Notes: generated from the letters alone by a model not told the origin. DNA of 64,000 nt from Prunus persica (GCF_000346465.2 NC_034014.1:28498076-28562075), one strand, 5' to 3'; shown: positions 1-11,623, numbered from the stretch's first letter. A program made the numbers and translations.

Positions 1-104
1 CAATTCATTGTATGTTAGAATAGTTTAAAATATCGTAATGTAAAAAAATAATGAAAAAAAGTTATTGGTCTCAAACTCTGAAAGATAGCCCCACCCCTAA
101 TTGA

Positions 105-310
105 TTATAGACTATCAATTCTGATCTTTTGGACTACAGGGGTTCAAGAGATTTGTGATCACTCACTGTTGGATGTAAATTCAACGGTTTACTCACTCTT
201 GTACTCGTTTTAAGAAACTTTTTTGAACCATTGAATTAATATTTAACGGTGGATGACCAAAATCTCTTGGATTCCTGTGGTCCAAGAAATCGGTACTATA
301 TAGACTATAT
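105..310. repeat. Foldback MITE-like inverted repeat
   Basis: The two halves of this stretch are imperfect reverse complements. The left arm carries TATAGACTAT then TTTTGGACTACAGG and TTCAAGAGATTT; the reverse complement of the right arm reads TATAGTCTATATAG, TTCTTGGACCACAGG and TCCAAGAGATTT in the same order. It holds no ORF. The structure fits a short non-autonomous foldback/MITE element upstream of the first gene. I could not define a target-site duplication, so the superfamily is open. Confidence 0.5.
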
Positions 311-839
311 GTAAAAATTCTCAAATATCAACCCGTTGCGCTGTGACATAACACGAGAACTTCGGTACCGGTCTTACAGTTTGGTCACACGACCGCTCCA
401 ATGATGCCGGTCTCAGTAAACGGCAGTTTATGCGAGCAAACGACGTCTTCTCACTCTCCTCTCCCTCATTTCGCGGCTCTTGTCCTCCTCCATGGAAATG
501 GAACCGATCCTAATCTCCTTTTCCTAATGGATTATCGGGTTGACCCGACCCACCACCATCCAACTTTCTAATTTTTGGTCGAATTTCACCATCCGACTGG
601 TCACCGCCGTGATTTGAGCTTCATACTGAGAAAGTCAACGCCTTAAAAAATACTAAACAAAAACTTGTGCAAAAGATTGACTATTTAATTGCATAATATT
701 GATTTTCCATCTGGAGATTCGTGCTTCAGAGCCTGTTGAGTAAGAAATGTGCTACTTATTGAATTAAATAATAATAAAAATGAGGGATTTTTTGAACTTT
801 GAGTAAGTTGGTAAGCTTAAGAATACGAATTTACAGCCC
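311..839. other. Intergenic, probable promoter of methyltransferase gene
   Basis: No coding signal was seen on either strand. The stretch precedes the leader of the gene starting at 1729 and probably holds its promoter, but I could not assign a TATA box or a defined regulatory site with confidence. Confidence 0.3.
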
Positions 840-1728
840 TGGAAGCTCAAGTGGGAAGTGCATGAGAGAGAGAGAGTTCGGAGTATTTTTGAAGTATTAC
901 TGCGAGATTCAATCTTTCATTTATTTATTTATCTGGGTTCTTTGTGGGAGAGAGTTTGGAATATATATATGTTAAGTTTGTGCAAAGGAAGATCGATTTG
1001 GCTTCAGTTTGATGCATTTTCCTGGAGCTTCTTCTTTATCCGGGTATGTTCAAAATTGGATTATTAACGTTCAGTTCTGGTTGAATTAGCTTGTTTTCAG
1101 CTTCATTTCTGTATCTTTCTTTTGTCAGATGTTGTTTGGCAGCTGGAAAAATCTGAGGAAAAGAAATGAAATTCTAAGTCTTTTAAATTGTGTTTGATGT
1201 TTTGGTTTTTGCGAATGAAATGATAGAATTAGAGCTATTCAAATGGTGGTAATGGCAATTGGTTCCTTCCTGCAGTTTTAGCAAGCGCTTTTATTTTCCT
1301 TGGTTTAAGATTTTTTGAGAGAGAATTTTAGGTATGCTTTTGCTGATTGTGAGAGAAAGTTATTAATTTTGCTGAAATCTAAGTTGCAAAAGCTTGACTC
1401 TGATTCATGTTGTATGATATATCATTTACCCATTTCTGCATTATTTGAGTTTCAGCTTCACCCTGAATTTTGGGTTTTCTATATTCTGATTTTTAAATTT
1501 GTCAAGACAGAAATGCTTGACTTACTGAATCACGTATCCCTTTTGAGTATGAACTGTATGATAACTTGGTGCGGAGGCTTGTGGTGAATTGTAGTTATTA
1601 AGTTCAGATCATTTCATAATCACTATGATTTGGTTTTTTCTTTTTGACTAGGTTGATGAACTGAGAAAAGAAAGGATCAGATTGGTGTTTGGTTAGAAGG
1701 AAAGCTGAAGTGTTGTATTTTAGTAAGG
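840..1728 (+). promoter_or_regulatory. 5' leader with intron and a possible uORF
   Basis: A likely leader intron runs from 1044 (CGG|GTATGTT donor) to 1651 (T-rich tract ending TTGACTAG). The spliced leader then reaches the ATG at 1729. An upstream ATG at 862 opens a 37-codon frame that closes at 975, inside the first leader exon, so it would stay in the mature mRNA. The transcription start is not determined. The intron is inferred only from splice-site form and the absence of coding potential. Confidence 0.45.
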
Positions 1729-3132
1729 ATGGGGAGGTCATGCCATCCCAAATGTAGGCTGGGTAGATTAATGAGTTGGCTTCAGATTGTGTTGGGAGGC
1801 CTTGTTATAATTTTCAGCATATGTAGTCTCTTCAAGTTCTACTCTGCAGGGTTTTTCTTGCACAATGAGGACATATGCCGACAATTTTATGGCGTCAGGG
1901 AGGCATACGAAGGGTTCGACCTAAAAGCTTTGTCTGATCGAGTAGGGGAAGTGCTAAATAGACTGGAAAGCTTACAAGAAAAGCTTGAATCAGCTGTGCA
2001 GCAAATGGAGAAGAACAAAGTGGACTTGCATACAACTAATATTACAAAATTGGAGTACAAGAAGTATCTGGAGGAAGAAGTAATCAGGCCTCTTTATAGT
2101 GCTCACATTTCTCTGAGACTGATTCGGTTACCTAAGCCCGAAGGTATTAGAAACTCTACGATGAAGGAGGAGCCTTTGATTAACACTTTTGTGATTGAAG
2201 AGATAAGGAAGTATATTACACCAAAGCAGAGTAGAGTTGGAAAGATTACTATATATGGTACAGAGAGGATATCCAATACAATTGGACATGCCTGTGTGTT
2301 ATACAAGAAAGAGCTGGAAGAGTACATGAGCTATGACATTGGGTCTTATTGTAAAGACGATTGGAACTTAGCACAGAAGCTGATGCTTAACGGTTGTGAT
2401 CCTTTGCCCCGAAGGCGGTGCTTGACAAGGGCCTCCATGGTTTACCAGAAGCCTTACCCAATCAATGAGTCTCTGTGGAGATTGCCAGATGATAGAAATG
2501 TGAGGTGGAGCAAATATCTGTGCAGGAACTTTAAGTGCTTGATGGGCAATAACAGTAGGGGTTATTCTAAGTGTGTTGGGTGTTTTGAAATGGAGAAGGA
2601 AAAACTTAAATGGGTTACAAACAGCTCCCTTCCCATTGATTTTCTGATCAATGATGTGTTGGCTATTAAGCTGGGGGAGATAAGGATTGGTCTTGACTTT
2701 GGTATTGGTACAGGAACCTTTGCTGCAAGGATGAGGGAACATAATGTTACAATAGTCTCTACTGCTCTTAACCTTGGAGCTCCTTTCAATGAGATGATTG
2801 CACTGAGAGGTTTGATCCCATTGTACCTAACATTGAATCAACGGCTGCCATTCTTTGATAACATAATGGACATGATTCATACCAGTGGGTTTCTGGATGG
2901 CTGGATTGACCTGCAATTGCTGGATTTTATCCTGTTCGATTGGGATCGAATTCTGAGGCCGGGCGGGTTGTTATGGATTGACCGGTTCTTCTGTCAAAGA
3001 AAGGATTTGGACGTCTTCATGTACATGTTTCTGCAGCTGAGATACAAGAAGCACAAGTGGGCTATTTCTCCTAAATCAAAGGATGAGGTCTACTTTTCTG
3101 CACTGTTGGAGAAACCTCCAAGAGCAATATGA
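1729..3132 (+). CDS. Putative membrane-anchored methyltransferase
   Basis: This intact 467-residue single-exon frame resembles the plant At1g29790-type group of putative S-adenosylmethionine-dependent methyltransferases. Residues about 15-38 form one hydrophobic segment behind a basic N-terminus (CHPKCRLGR), as in a type II signal anchor of the secretory pathway. Residues about 65-100 look like a coiled coil (LNRLESLQEKLESAVQQ). The Cys-rich middle has the family-type CDPLPRRRC motif near residue 223. The C-terminal third holds a class I SAM-binding loop, LDFGIGTGTFAARM, at about residue 322, and RILRPGGLLWIDRFF near residue 405, typical of the post-motif strand. The substrate is unknown. The ATG follows the leader intron and is the first in this frame. 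By analogy it may act in the Golgi, but that is inference. Confidence 0.85.
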   Translation: MGRSCHPKCRLGRLMSWLQIVLGGLVIIFSICSLFKFYSAGFFLHNEDICRQFYGVREAYEGFDLKALSDRVGEVLNRLESLQEKLESAVQQMEKNKVDLHTTNITKLEYKKYLEEEVIRPLYSAHISLRLIRLPKPEGIRNSTMKEEPLINTFVIEEIRKYITPKQSRVGKITIYGTERISNTIGHACVLYKKELEEYMSYDIGSYCKDDWNLAQKLMLNGCDPLPRRRCLTRASMVYQKPYPINESLWRLPDDRNVRWSKYLCRNFKCLMGNNSRGYSKCVGCFEMEKEKLKWVTNSSLPIDFLINDVLAIKLGEIRIGLDFGIGTGTFAARMREHNVTIVSTALNLGAPFNEMIALRGLIPLYLTLNQRLPFFDNIMDMIHTSGFLDGWIDLQLLDFILFDWDRILRPGGLLWIDRFFCQRKDLDVFMYMFLQLRYKKHKWAISPKSKDEVYFSALLEKPPRAI

Positions 3133-4374
3133 TCATATTGTAAGAAACTTTCTTCTTCTTGGGTCACACTTACCTATAGTTTACTAACATACATGTTTGG
3201 AAGGCCCCAAAGCCACCAATCATATTTGGTGGTACTGAGAATAGCTTTTCACTTAAATGTGACTGTCTTTGTTTTCCTGATCCACTTTTGGCTAAGAACT
3301 TAAATTATGATTTGCCCACAAACACATTTTCATTTAATTTTCATATTCTATTTTATGAAGTTTGAATTCTTTAGAGATTTACGGGGGTTTCCTTGCAATT
3401 AATGTGTAAATCAGCTAGCTCCCTGCTAGCTCTCAATTGTTGAACTTGAGATGTTCATGAATAATTTTATTTGTTATAATGTAAGTGGATATATGTTGTC
3501 CACGTATATTATAACACGTGCAGTAGGAACTACCCCAAGTTAGCCCTTTGAACGAAGCATCCCACAGAGTCTATCGATATTGGTCTTTGCCTTTTTGTTT
3601 TGGGCCATTGGAGCTAGTATGTGTTACGTTTGAGGCTTTCAACGAATTTTGGCAACAAAAGAAATAAAAAAAAGATGAGGCTCCAATATGCTTGTGGACC
3701 TGTGGTCCAAACTCTGTTATTTTGGAGCTATAAAGAAGAAATGAGGCCCAAAGACGACAGGCCTACAGGCTACAGACAATTCTCAATTCGATGTCAATCT
3801 TTTCAATTTGGGTTTCGCTTAAAACAACCGAATCTCACATTCAACTTTCAAGCACAAATATCACCATATCAACCTGTCAATGAGAATTTTATTTTATTTT
3901 TTTCAAACCAAAACTTGATCATATAGAGATTAAAAGGAATCAAAGCAAAGTTGGACATGGCCTGCAAAAAGAGGGAAAAGTACACGAAGTGTTTTGTTCT
4001 CTGAATTAAGGTCCTCAAATGACTTCCAAGTATATAGGATTTTGCAGGATCAATCCTGAAAAAATGTATCATGGGTTTGTGCCCGTTTGCATTTGTTTAT
4101 TACCATATCTTTTTTTGATACGGCCCAAAATGTTGCTGGTGCACTCTAGTTAAACTAATAATTAATTGTCCAAAGCCTAGATTGTTTAATAATGGAAGAA
4201 CATTTGTACATCTTGGTTTATATTTTATTCAAGCATATGTACTTTATAGACCTAAACCATGCTCTTATTTATATAAACAAAATGTTGAAAGCAAGCTACC
4301 ATATCAATAAGGCCCAAAATTATTCTCCCACTAAAGATTAGGTTTGCACTATTTAATTATTCTCTTATTAATGG
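3133..4374. other. Intergenic, no gene seen
   Basis: This AT-rich stretch contains the 3' flank of the methyltransferase gene. A 101-codon frame at 3621-3926 shows no recognisable domain, has a low-complexity start and lacks splice partners, so I do not call it. I see no RNA gene here. Confidence 0.5.
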
Positions 4375-4832
4375 CTCGTTTTGAAGTTATTTGGGATAGG
4401 TCAAAACCACTTTTGGGGAGAAGCACCATCTCCCATGTGCTTTTCCATATAATTATTTTAAGTGATTCTGAGCAAAAGCACATCCTATGTGTTTCTCCAT
4501 AAAATCACTTAAAATGATTGTATGGAGAAGTGATTCACCATATAGAAGTATTTTCTGGCCTATATATCCAAAAGGATAATGCTTCCTTCTTGCCTATAAG
4601 GAGGAACTCCTCCTTGTCTGCTGATGTGACTTAGCCACAATCTGACACGTGTCTCTCTTGTTAAGAATAATTAAAGTGAAAAATAAATGCACCTTTGAGA
4701 ATAAAAAAAAGTAAAAGAAGAACAAGTGTTAGTTTGTGGTTGAGTCACATTAGTGGGTAAGGAGGAGTTCCTCCTTATGGACAAGGAGGGAAGCATTATC
4801 CTATCCAAAATCACTCCCAAATGATCCTAAAG
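4375..4832. mobile_element. Older hAT-like MITE interrupted by another MITE
   Basis: ATTAATG occurs just outside both ends (4367-4373 and 4833-4839), possibly part of an 8-bp duplication with one mismatch. The termini are related: the left end contains ATTTGGGATAGG and the reverse complement of the right end contains ATTTGGGAGTG followed by TTTTGGATAGG. The body has several copies of AAGTGATT/AATCACTT-type motifs in both orientations. The right arm is separated from the left by the 228-bp insertion at 4574-4801. Superfamily assignment is tentative. Confidence 0.45.
4574..4801. mobile_element. Mutator-like MITE with 9-bp target duplication
   Basis: The element begins GGATAATGCTTCC and ends GGAAGCATTATCC. 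The terminal inverted repeats extend about 45 bp with small differences, through an internal AAGGAGGAACTCCTCCTT palindrome on the left and its counterpart AAGGAGGAGTTCCTCCTT on the right. It is flanked by identical 9-bp sequences TATCCAAAA at 4565-4573 and 4802-4810. A 9-bp duplication with long inverted repeats and no ORF is what non-autonomous Mutator-like elements leave. Confidence 0.8.
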
Positions 4833-4840
4833 ATTAATGA

Positions 4841-6261
4841 TTATATAATTGCATAAATTAAAGTATGTCCTCCTCTAAAATAAGTCATATATTGGCCCTC
4901 ATATGCTAAAATGGGAAAAGAACAATGAATTGGTCTTTTTCCACCCCCCCCATTATAGTTAAGTACAATACAAAATGTAAAAGTAAGCATGTTTGTGGAT
5001 GGTTTGCTAATAAATCCGTACTTGATATTGGGTTTTGAATTGAAACTTCCATATTAGCTACTACTTTTCTTTCACATTAGCTACTCCTTCACTGTCCTCA
5101 CTACTGTTTATGTCTACATATTAGTGCTGTGTGGTCCTTCCTATTTCTTATAGGATCCGAGCAAATATTTGTTTAGTTGGTTGGTGGAAATGGAGTCTTT
5201 TTTAGGAAGCTTTTGGAGGAGTTTCGATCTGTAAATGCTTCATTTAGCTTACAAAATTCTTTGATTAATTATAGTCAAATGAAACCTAATAAGACCAAAT
5301 ACTTATCAATACATGCATATAATAATGTTTGTAAGAATATATATATTAAATTAATCTTTATATCTAATTAAGGATTACTCCAAAACCTAAAAATGTTATT
5401 AGTCTGCTGAATAGAGATTAATTTAGGGCCTAGTTAGGTCTTATTAGCATCTTATCTTATCCATAAAGCAAGCTGAACATACATTCACTTCACAGGTTAA
5501 AGGAAATGCTTTGCCTGCTTGTCACCAATTTGAGTAACAAACTCATAGTAATTAAACCTAATGAATGAGCTAATCAAACACTAAAAGGTTACTAATCAGT
5601 TCTTTTTAGGTGGTTTTTGGTTGGATCCATCCTTGAACATGAAACGTGTACAAATGTCATCCACTCATCTGAATACGGTACGAACTACGAGAACACTTTA
5701 GGCTTAATTAATCCAGATTATTGTTAAGAGGTTTCGTGGGGACCATTGTACTCTACAAATGGCTTTAGCCTTTCTACGGTTTACATTAATTTTTTTTATC
5801 AATATCCTCTAATACGTATTTCTTTTGAATGTAATTAATTGCTAATTAGGTCAATTTAACTACTTGAAAAGCTTTAGGCCATGTTAAACTCTAATTTGAC
5901 TATCATAATTTGGACCAGTTGGATTCGATATTGACTATTTTAATTGATATATCTTGGCTGCATCGATTTTATTAGTGAAAACCCATAACATGTCACCATT
6001 TATAAAATCACATTATTTTTCTTCTTAATTTTTATTTATTTATTTGTAATACTAGGTATAGGGTACAATCAAGATTAAATCACTTGACACAGTTAATCTA
6101 TACTAAACATCATGACTTGTGACGTCCACCCATACGTATATGCACACACATACATAAGCATCTATAAAGACGCACAAGTATGTGTTCTGATTCAGAGCAA
6201 CGTGTCGGTGTCAGAAAAGATCAATCTTTACTCCAAAATCAAGTTGTGTGCATCGACCAAT
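4841..6261. other. Intergenic and 5' flank of NF-YB gene
   Basis: AT-rich DNA without a supported gene. The frame that reads into the NF-YB gene is open from 6112, but the extra residues are low in complexity and unlike the family, so the region up to 6261 is treated as leader. Confidence 0.45.
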
Positions 6262-6780
6262 ATGGTAGATGAACAAGATGGGTTGCTGCCAATTGCAAAC
6301 GTGGGTCGCATCATGAAGCAAATTCTTCCCCAAAGAGCCAAAATTTCCAAGGAAGCCAAACAAAGAATGCAAGAGTGTGCAACTGAGTTTCTAAGTTTTG
6401 TGACGGCTGAGGCGTCTGACAAGTGTCACAAGGAGAATCGCAAGACCGTGAATGGAGATGACATCTGTTGGGCTCTGAGTGCTCTAGGTTTTGATAACTA
6501 TGCCCAGGCTACTATAAGGTACTTGCATAAATATAGGGAAGCTGAGAGAGACAAAGCTGCTGCAAATGCTAACAACAACAACCAAAACAAAGCAGCAGAT
6601 ATTATTTTGATGAGCAGCGGCCAAGATATGAACGATATCGGAGATCGAGCAGCAAGTATCTACATGGCAAGTCAACAAGGCCTGCAGGTAGGGGAGCAAA
6701 CCCAAACTCCAGATTTGGAGTTTCGGCTGCTTGGGAAAGGTGACGGCACCAAGCCATCTGTTGATCAAGAACATAATTAG
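6262..6780 (+). CDS. NF-YB transcription factor, NF-YB4-like
   Basis: The 172-residue intronless product is the B subunit of the heterotrimeric CCAAT-binding factor NF-Y. It pairs with NF-YC through a histone fold, and the dimer recruits NF-YA in the nucleus. Residues about 7-95 are the whole histone-fold core: [48 protein letters not shown] and [12 protein letters not shown]. The residue after KIS is Lys rather than the Asp that marks LEC1-type proteins, so it is the non-LEC1 class. NANVG-type spelling and the NGDDICWAL segment are closest to Arabidopsis NF-YB4/5. The C-terminus is a Gln/Asn-rich variable tail. The frame extends upstream to 6112, but [10 protein letters not shown] matches the usual start of the family. 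Confidence 0.92.
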   Translation: MVDEQDGLLPIANVGRIMKQILPQRAKISKEAKQRMQECATEFLSFVTAEASDKCHKENRKTVNGDDICWALSALGFDNYAQATIRYLHKYREAERDKAAANANNNNQNKAADIILMSSGQDMNDIGDRAASIYMASQQGLQVGEQTQTPDLEFRLLGKGDGTKPSVDQEHN

Positions 6781-7543
6781 TTATCAAATAATGTTTGACA
6801 TGAACTGACTTAGTTACTTGCTAGTCTGAGGTGAAGTTGTTCTTTCTCCTCAATATTTCATGCTTTCTTCGATTTCCTTGTGTATTTTCCGTTTTATGAG
6901 ATGAACCGTGTATATACTTTTGTGTTTTAATTAGCTGGTATTATGGGTTTATAATTAATTAACAGATCAGAGTGTTTAAGTGATGGGTTTTACAGATCAT
7001 AACGACATGCACAACCAATCTGAAGGAGATCTTCGAACTCTATTTTCTCTTCAGAGATTTTCCCAGATATAATTTAGAGAAAAAGCTCTGAAAATTTAAA
7101 GTAGTCGAAATCTTTTTTTTTTCTTTTTCCGGTTCTTGATCCGAGCATTAATATTCATCTCCCATGTCTTTCTGGAGAAATCACAGAAGTGCAACAACAG
7201 AGAATATGTATGTGATATATAGCTGCTTGGACATTAATTTAAGACTCAAATACAAATGAATTTCCTTCATATAGTCATATATAGTAGATTAATAATTAAT
7301 GTACTAGGTTTAGGGTTTGCTTAACCCTAGAATTAGGGACCACTATAACATGAGTTACCGTGAAAGCCCAGTAGAATCTCAGGCATGCTTATAGTTAGTT
7401 TACTATAGTCTAATGGATTAGGGTAATCTTCCCGTTAAAGATTAGTGACTAATAAAACTCGAAGTTGTCGGAGTTAGGGTTAAACATGCAACCTAGGGTT
7501 TCTATAATTATTTCTCTTCGTAGGGGACCACTTCTCAACCATC

Positions 7544-7583
<40 letters not shown>

Positions 7584-8736
7584 CATTCTAATCAAAGAAG
7601 TAAAGATCTTAATTACATAAGATCTGCAAAAGAAAAAAACAATTGTTTCCCCATTAAAGCAATGATCAATAGTCTTATATATGGGGAGGAGGGAGGGGAG
7701 GGAGAATTGAGAAACAAAAGCTAATTAAACCATTACTATATAGTGCTATGTGTGATGATTTTTATTGATAGGATAATTTCAAAAACCTTAAACTTTAGGT
7801 CACCGATGCTCTACTCTACCATTTGAGGCTCTTTAATTATGAGATTGTTTTGAAATGCTCAAATATTTGGGAACAATTTTCCCAATTCAGTACTATGTTA
7901 TGGTTATTTATTTATTTATATAGAATATATAATATCGAAATCTTCAAAATTATGGGACCAACAATACTATGAGGAACACTATTTCATGGTTTTCTTCTTT
8001 GTATATAATAAATGTTGGTGATTAAAGATTAAAAAGCTGCTTCCATGAACTCCGACCATGGAATCACGGCATCGAGCTTCATAATTAACCTTCTCAATTA
8101 ATTACATGATCAGATGGCACTTTGGCAACAGTTAATTAACATTCCAATCTATAATAATTAATTGATTGCTAATATAATAGCAAAGCAGCCATTCTTTTTT
8201 ATTTGATGCACCCATTTTTCATGACAAAGGACTAACAAGAGATCATGGCGTTGTCTATGTCAATTTTGTGAGTTGAAGCCGCTCAATTACCTTAAAAAAA
8301 AAGGTGACGAGATGTTAATGGATCTCGTTTGATAATCATTTCATTTCTAATTTTTGATTTTCATAAGGGTATGGAGAAATGACGGTCGGAACGGAAGGTT
8401 GTGGTTGAAATGCACACAAAACGAAAACAATTTTATCTCTTTTCTAGTTTTTGTTTCATTCATTCCCCTTCACAGACAATGTGCACAATTTTAAGCATTT
8501 CCATTGCTTATTTCTAGCCTAATGGCTACACATAAAAAGTGTTTCTTGAATAGATCTGTGAAATCTCTCACAAAGTCCAAGAAAATAATCGGAGGCTACC
8601 CCATTCAGACAAGATAATAGGGTCATTTCCTCATTTCTTCCGCATTTGATATCCATCCAGTAAGGCCAAACAACAGAAGCATAAACGGTTGCCAAAAGGA
8701 GAAAGAAAAAAAAACCAATGGAATGGAGAAAAATGC
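6781..8736. other. Intergenic with telobox-like and CT-repeat cluster
   Basis: No gene was recognised. Between about 7305 and 7505 there are several copies of TAGGGTTT/AACCCTA-type sequence on both strands, followed by a (CT)n tract at about 7551-7580. Frames on both strands at 8519-8740 do not resemble known proteins; they lie at or beyond the 3' end of the minus-strand gene described next. Confidence 0.4.
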
Positions 8737-10110
8737 TCAAGTAATTGGATTAACAAAAGCTTCCACATATCCCCAACCATCATCAATATCAGGTCCTACC
8801 CAATAACCAGATATGATCATGTAGCTACAAGAATCTACATTCAAACAACAATACATTCTTTCAAAATGAGGTTTTGAGGGGATTAAAAGATGATCTTGAC
8901 AACTCCGATTCAAAGACGATATGCCCGTATTTGTCCTGCAGGAGGCAGAAGGCTTTGCAGCTGCAAATGTAATTCATACAGTTAGCTTAAACAGAGCAAG
9001 CAGGAACAATATGGTTGAGAGTTCCATGAAAATATGACTAAAGAGAATAGCATCTTGATAGGCTAAGGCTTATTCTGTTCACCATGAAAAATGGAATGCC
9101 TTTAAAGTATTAAAAGAAGAGACTTTTAGTTTAAGTTCTTTTCTATTCTTTCATGATCTGTTACATTCAATTGAGATATATTATCCATAGAAAAGGGAGC
9201 TTACTAGTACCTTGAAGAGATTCTAACTTGCTGAAAAATCAGCAAACTTGGGCTGAAGTTACCCTTCACACTGGACTCATGTTGGAACACCCCAACCTGA
9301 CATACGATTTCGAACCTTGAGAGGTTCTAGTAATTCAAATACATCCTCAGCCTAATGCTATTATGCAATTGATCTCTAATGCTCATATTTTTGGTATTTT
9401 TTTTCTACACCTAACCATGTGATTTGACTACAATTTTAAGATAACAATGAATACAAAATGAAGATCAACATATTGCATTCTCCCCTCGAAAAGTACTCAA
9501 GGACTGCATAGATTCAATAGAATATCAAGTTTTGGACTCTCTAGATTTGAGGAACAGTTAGAGGAATATTAGTTTTCTTATCTTGCCAAAAATTTGGTTT
9601 GTACATTGGTAGTCCTACGAGTTAATGATAGATTTTGGGTTTATTTGTTCCTTCCATCTCTTTCACTATTATTTTTTCTTCTATCCATTCTCTCAAGCAA
9701 CATAAAAACTAAAGGCTACATATTTTGGAAAAATACTTTCATAACATCTTTTAACTTCTTACTTACTCATTGGCTTAAGTCTCTTCCTCTGCTATTTATA
9801 AGGCAAAATATATTGTACACTCCTCTAATGAATGGAAATTATTATCAAATAATTAAAAGACAACCAATTCAGGGTATGCACAAAATCTTTCAAACTTGGG
9901 TTGAGTACCACAATTACAAGGTAGGTCTGGTTTCTTGACTGAAAAAAAGAGAGGTAGTTCTGGTTTCAGCTATAAGTAGGCTGCTAGGCCAAAGTTCATG
10001 AGAATATGCTGTCAGGCTCAGGCGGAATAAAATTACACTGAAAACCAATATCTAAGTAAGCTCAAGCATGGTTCAAGTTTTGCTAATTACCAATGTTCGA
10101 AATACTTGAA

Positions 10111-10172
<62 letters not shown>

Positions 10173-10662
10173 GCCGACGACTCCTAGGAGACAGAGGCAG
10201 CGTTTTCTTTGAAGTCAGGAAAAAAAAATTTGGACCGGACCCGCCCAGGCCGCCTAGGCGGGCGATTTTTAATATCTTATGAAACCTAATCATATCCAAG
10301 TATAACAGTAAGCATAACTGGCAATTGAGAAAAGAGATTGAAGAAGAAAACCTGTTCCTGAAGTTGGTAGGCTTGAAAGTCCAACAAAAACTGATTTTCT
10401 CGGAGCTATTTCCTGGAGTTTAATAATATCAACAAAAAGCATCAATAAAAAAGATTGGAACACAAATTATTTTTCAAATCCCCAAAGCATTTTCCCACTC
10501 CTGCTTTCAAATCCCAAGTTTTCTAAGATTGTTTCAGCAGCAGAAGGATAAAAGCTAGGGTTTTTTTGTTGACGACAAGTTTGGTAAATGTGAACTTACC
10601 TTTGTGAACCAATGTGAAGCTGAGAGAGGTACAGAGAGGGTCATGGACACAAGGCACGCCAT
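8737..10662 (-). CDS. Small predicted plastid protein, three exons
   Basis: I joined three exons on the minus strand: 10662-10600, 10412-10352 and 8960-8737. The junctions are AAG|GTAAGT, CTCCAG|GAAATA, AACAG|GTTTTC and TTTGCAG|CTGCAAAG; the phases agree and the frame closes at TGA, giving 115 residues. The N-terminus MACLVSMTLSVPLSASHW is rich in Ser and hydroxylated residues, like a plastid transit peptide. The C-terminus holds a striking WVGPDIDDGWGYVEAF segment that looks conserved rather than random. I do not recognise the family and assign no function. The second intron is 1391 bp and contains a 55-bp GA repeat. The TTTTC extension of the second donor is weak, which is the main doubt. 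Confidence 0.6.
10115..10169. repeat. (GA)n microsatellite, about 27 units
   Basis: An uninterrupted GA dinucleotide run lies in the second intron of the small plastid-protein gene. Frames that translate it as Ser-Leu repeats are artefacts. Confidence 0.95.
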
Positions 10663-10879
10663 TGAAGCTTTCAACTTTGAGTCTCTTTCTTCATCTTTTT
10701 TTATGAAAGTCTCTTTCTTTCCTTTCTTCAGCCCAGTGTCAGTGCTGGGCAGTAATAATAAACGACTCAAATGCGAATCAAGCTCATTCGGAGGCCCATT
10801 CACAAGTAAAACCCGTAGCATGAATTCCAAGCCTAAAGAAGAAGTATGAGCCCGAAGGTTCAACAATGAAGAGTCATTT

Positions 10880-11035
10880 TACAGTGAGGGCTTAAAATAT
10901 GGCATTTAGATAAGATCATGTCTCTTAATCATTGGATTAGACTAATCAATTTAATTTAACGATTAATCAATTTAATTCAATGGTTAAGAGATAGGGCCTC
11001 ACCTAAGGGCCATATATTAGGCCCTCACTATAGAA
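10880..11035. repeat. Near-complete foldback MITE
   Basis: The left end reads CAGTGAGGGCTTAAAATATGG and the reverse complement of the right end reads TAGTGAGGGCCTAATATATGG. The similarity continues inward (TCTCTTAATCATTGGATTA against TCTCTTAACCATTGAATTA), so the element is nearly one palindrome of about 155 bp. TA flanks both ends, which would fit a Tc1/mariner-like (Stowaway-type) insertion. It sits just upstream of the small plastid-protein gene. Confidence 0.6.
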
Positions 11036-11623
11036 TTCTTGCAAGGGGGTTAATGAAGGCCTTCGATTTTTTATTTTTAATATAATTAATATTGGTGAAG
11101 AGGATTTCTTTCACATGACCTCGAGTGCAAGGATACCAATATCTCACTTCACATTCATCTTGTGTTCCAGTGGCATCAAGATGCATTTTGTATATGCATT
11201 AAGGGAAATGTAGGGAAGTTCTTGCAACCTATCTTTTTTTTCATTTCTTGAATGCAGGCCACAGTGGAGGGAAGAATATAACATATGCAGACTCCATACT
11301 TTTCTCATGATTTATTTTCTCTGTCCCTTCCATTCCATTTTTAACAGGGAAACTAACATAACAAGTATGGGAGTTGGAGTCTTAACAATGGGCTAGACTG
11401 AAAGTTTTCTTTTTGTGAGCTTTTAGAACGCATTTTATTTCTTGATATTATTGTAATTGTGTATGGAATTGTTGGCTTATGGCTGGAATTGTTTGGGGGA
11501 TTTTATTTTTATTCCATTTATTCTCTTGGGGGTTAATTGATTTTCTAAAATAAAATTAGAAAGAGTGAGACCTTATTGAAGGCTTATGATATAAAGAGGG
11601 CCCAAAACACAAATTTAAAATTT
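11036..11623. other. Intergenic, no gene seen
   Basis: AT-rich DNA between two MITEs. No supported ORF, RNA gene or repeat array is seen. Confidence 0.4.

Noticed and set aside
2103..2742. Minus-strand ORFs inside the methyltransferase gene
   Set aside because: Shadows of a long intact plus-strand frame with recognisable SAM-binding motifs.
6112..6261. N-terminal extension of the NF-YB protein
   Set aside because: The extra residues are unlike any NF-YB N-terminus, and [10 protein letters not shown] is the normal family start.
9594..9938. 114-codon plus-strand hydrophobic frame
   Set aside because: Lies in the second intron of the three-exon minus-strand gene; low-complexity Leu/Phe/Ser from AT-rich DNA.
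10087..10299. 70-codon frame with Ser-Leu repeats
   Set aside because: It is translation of the (GA)n microsatellite.
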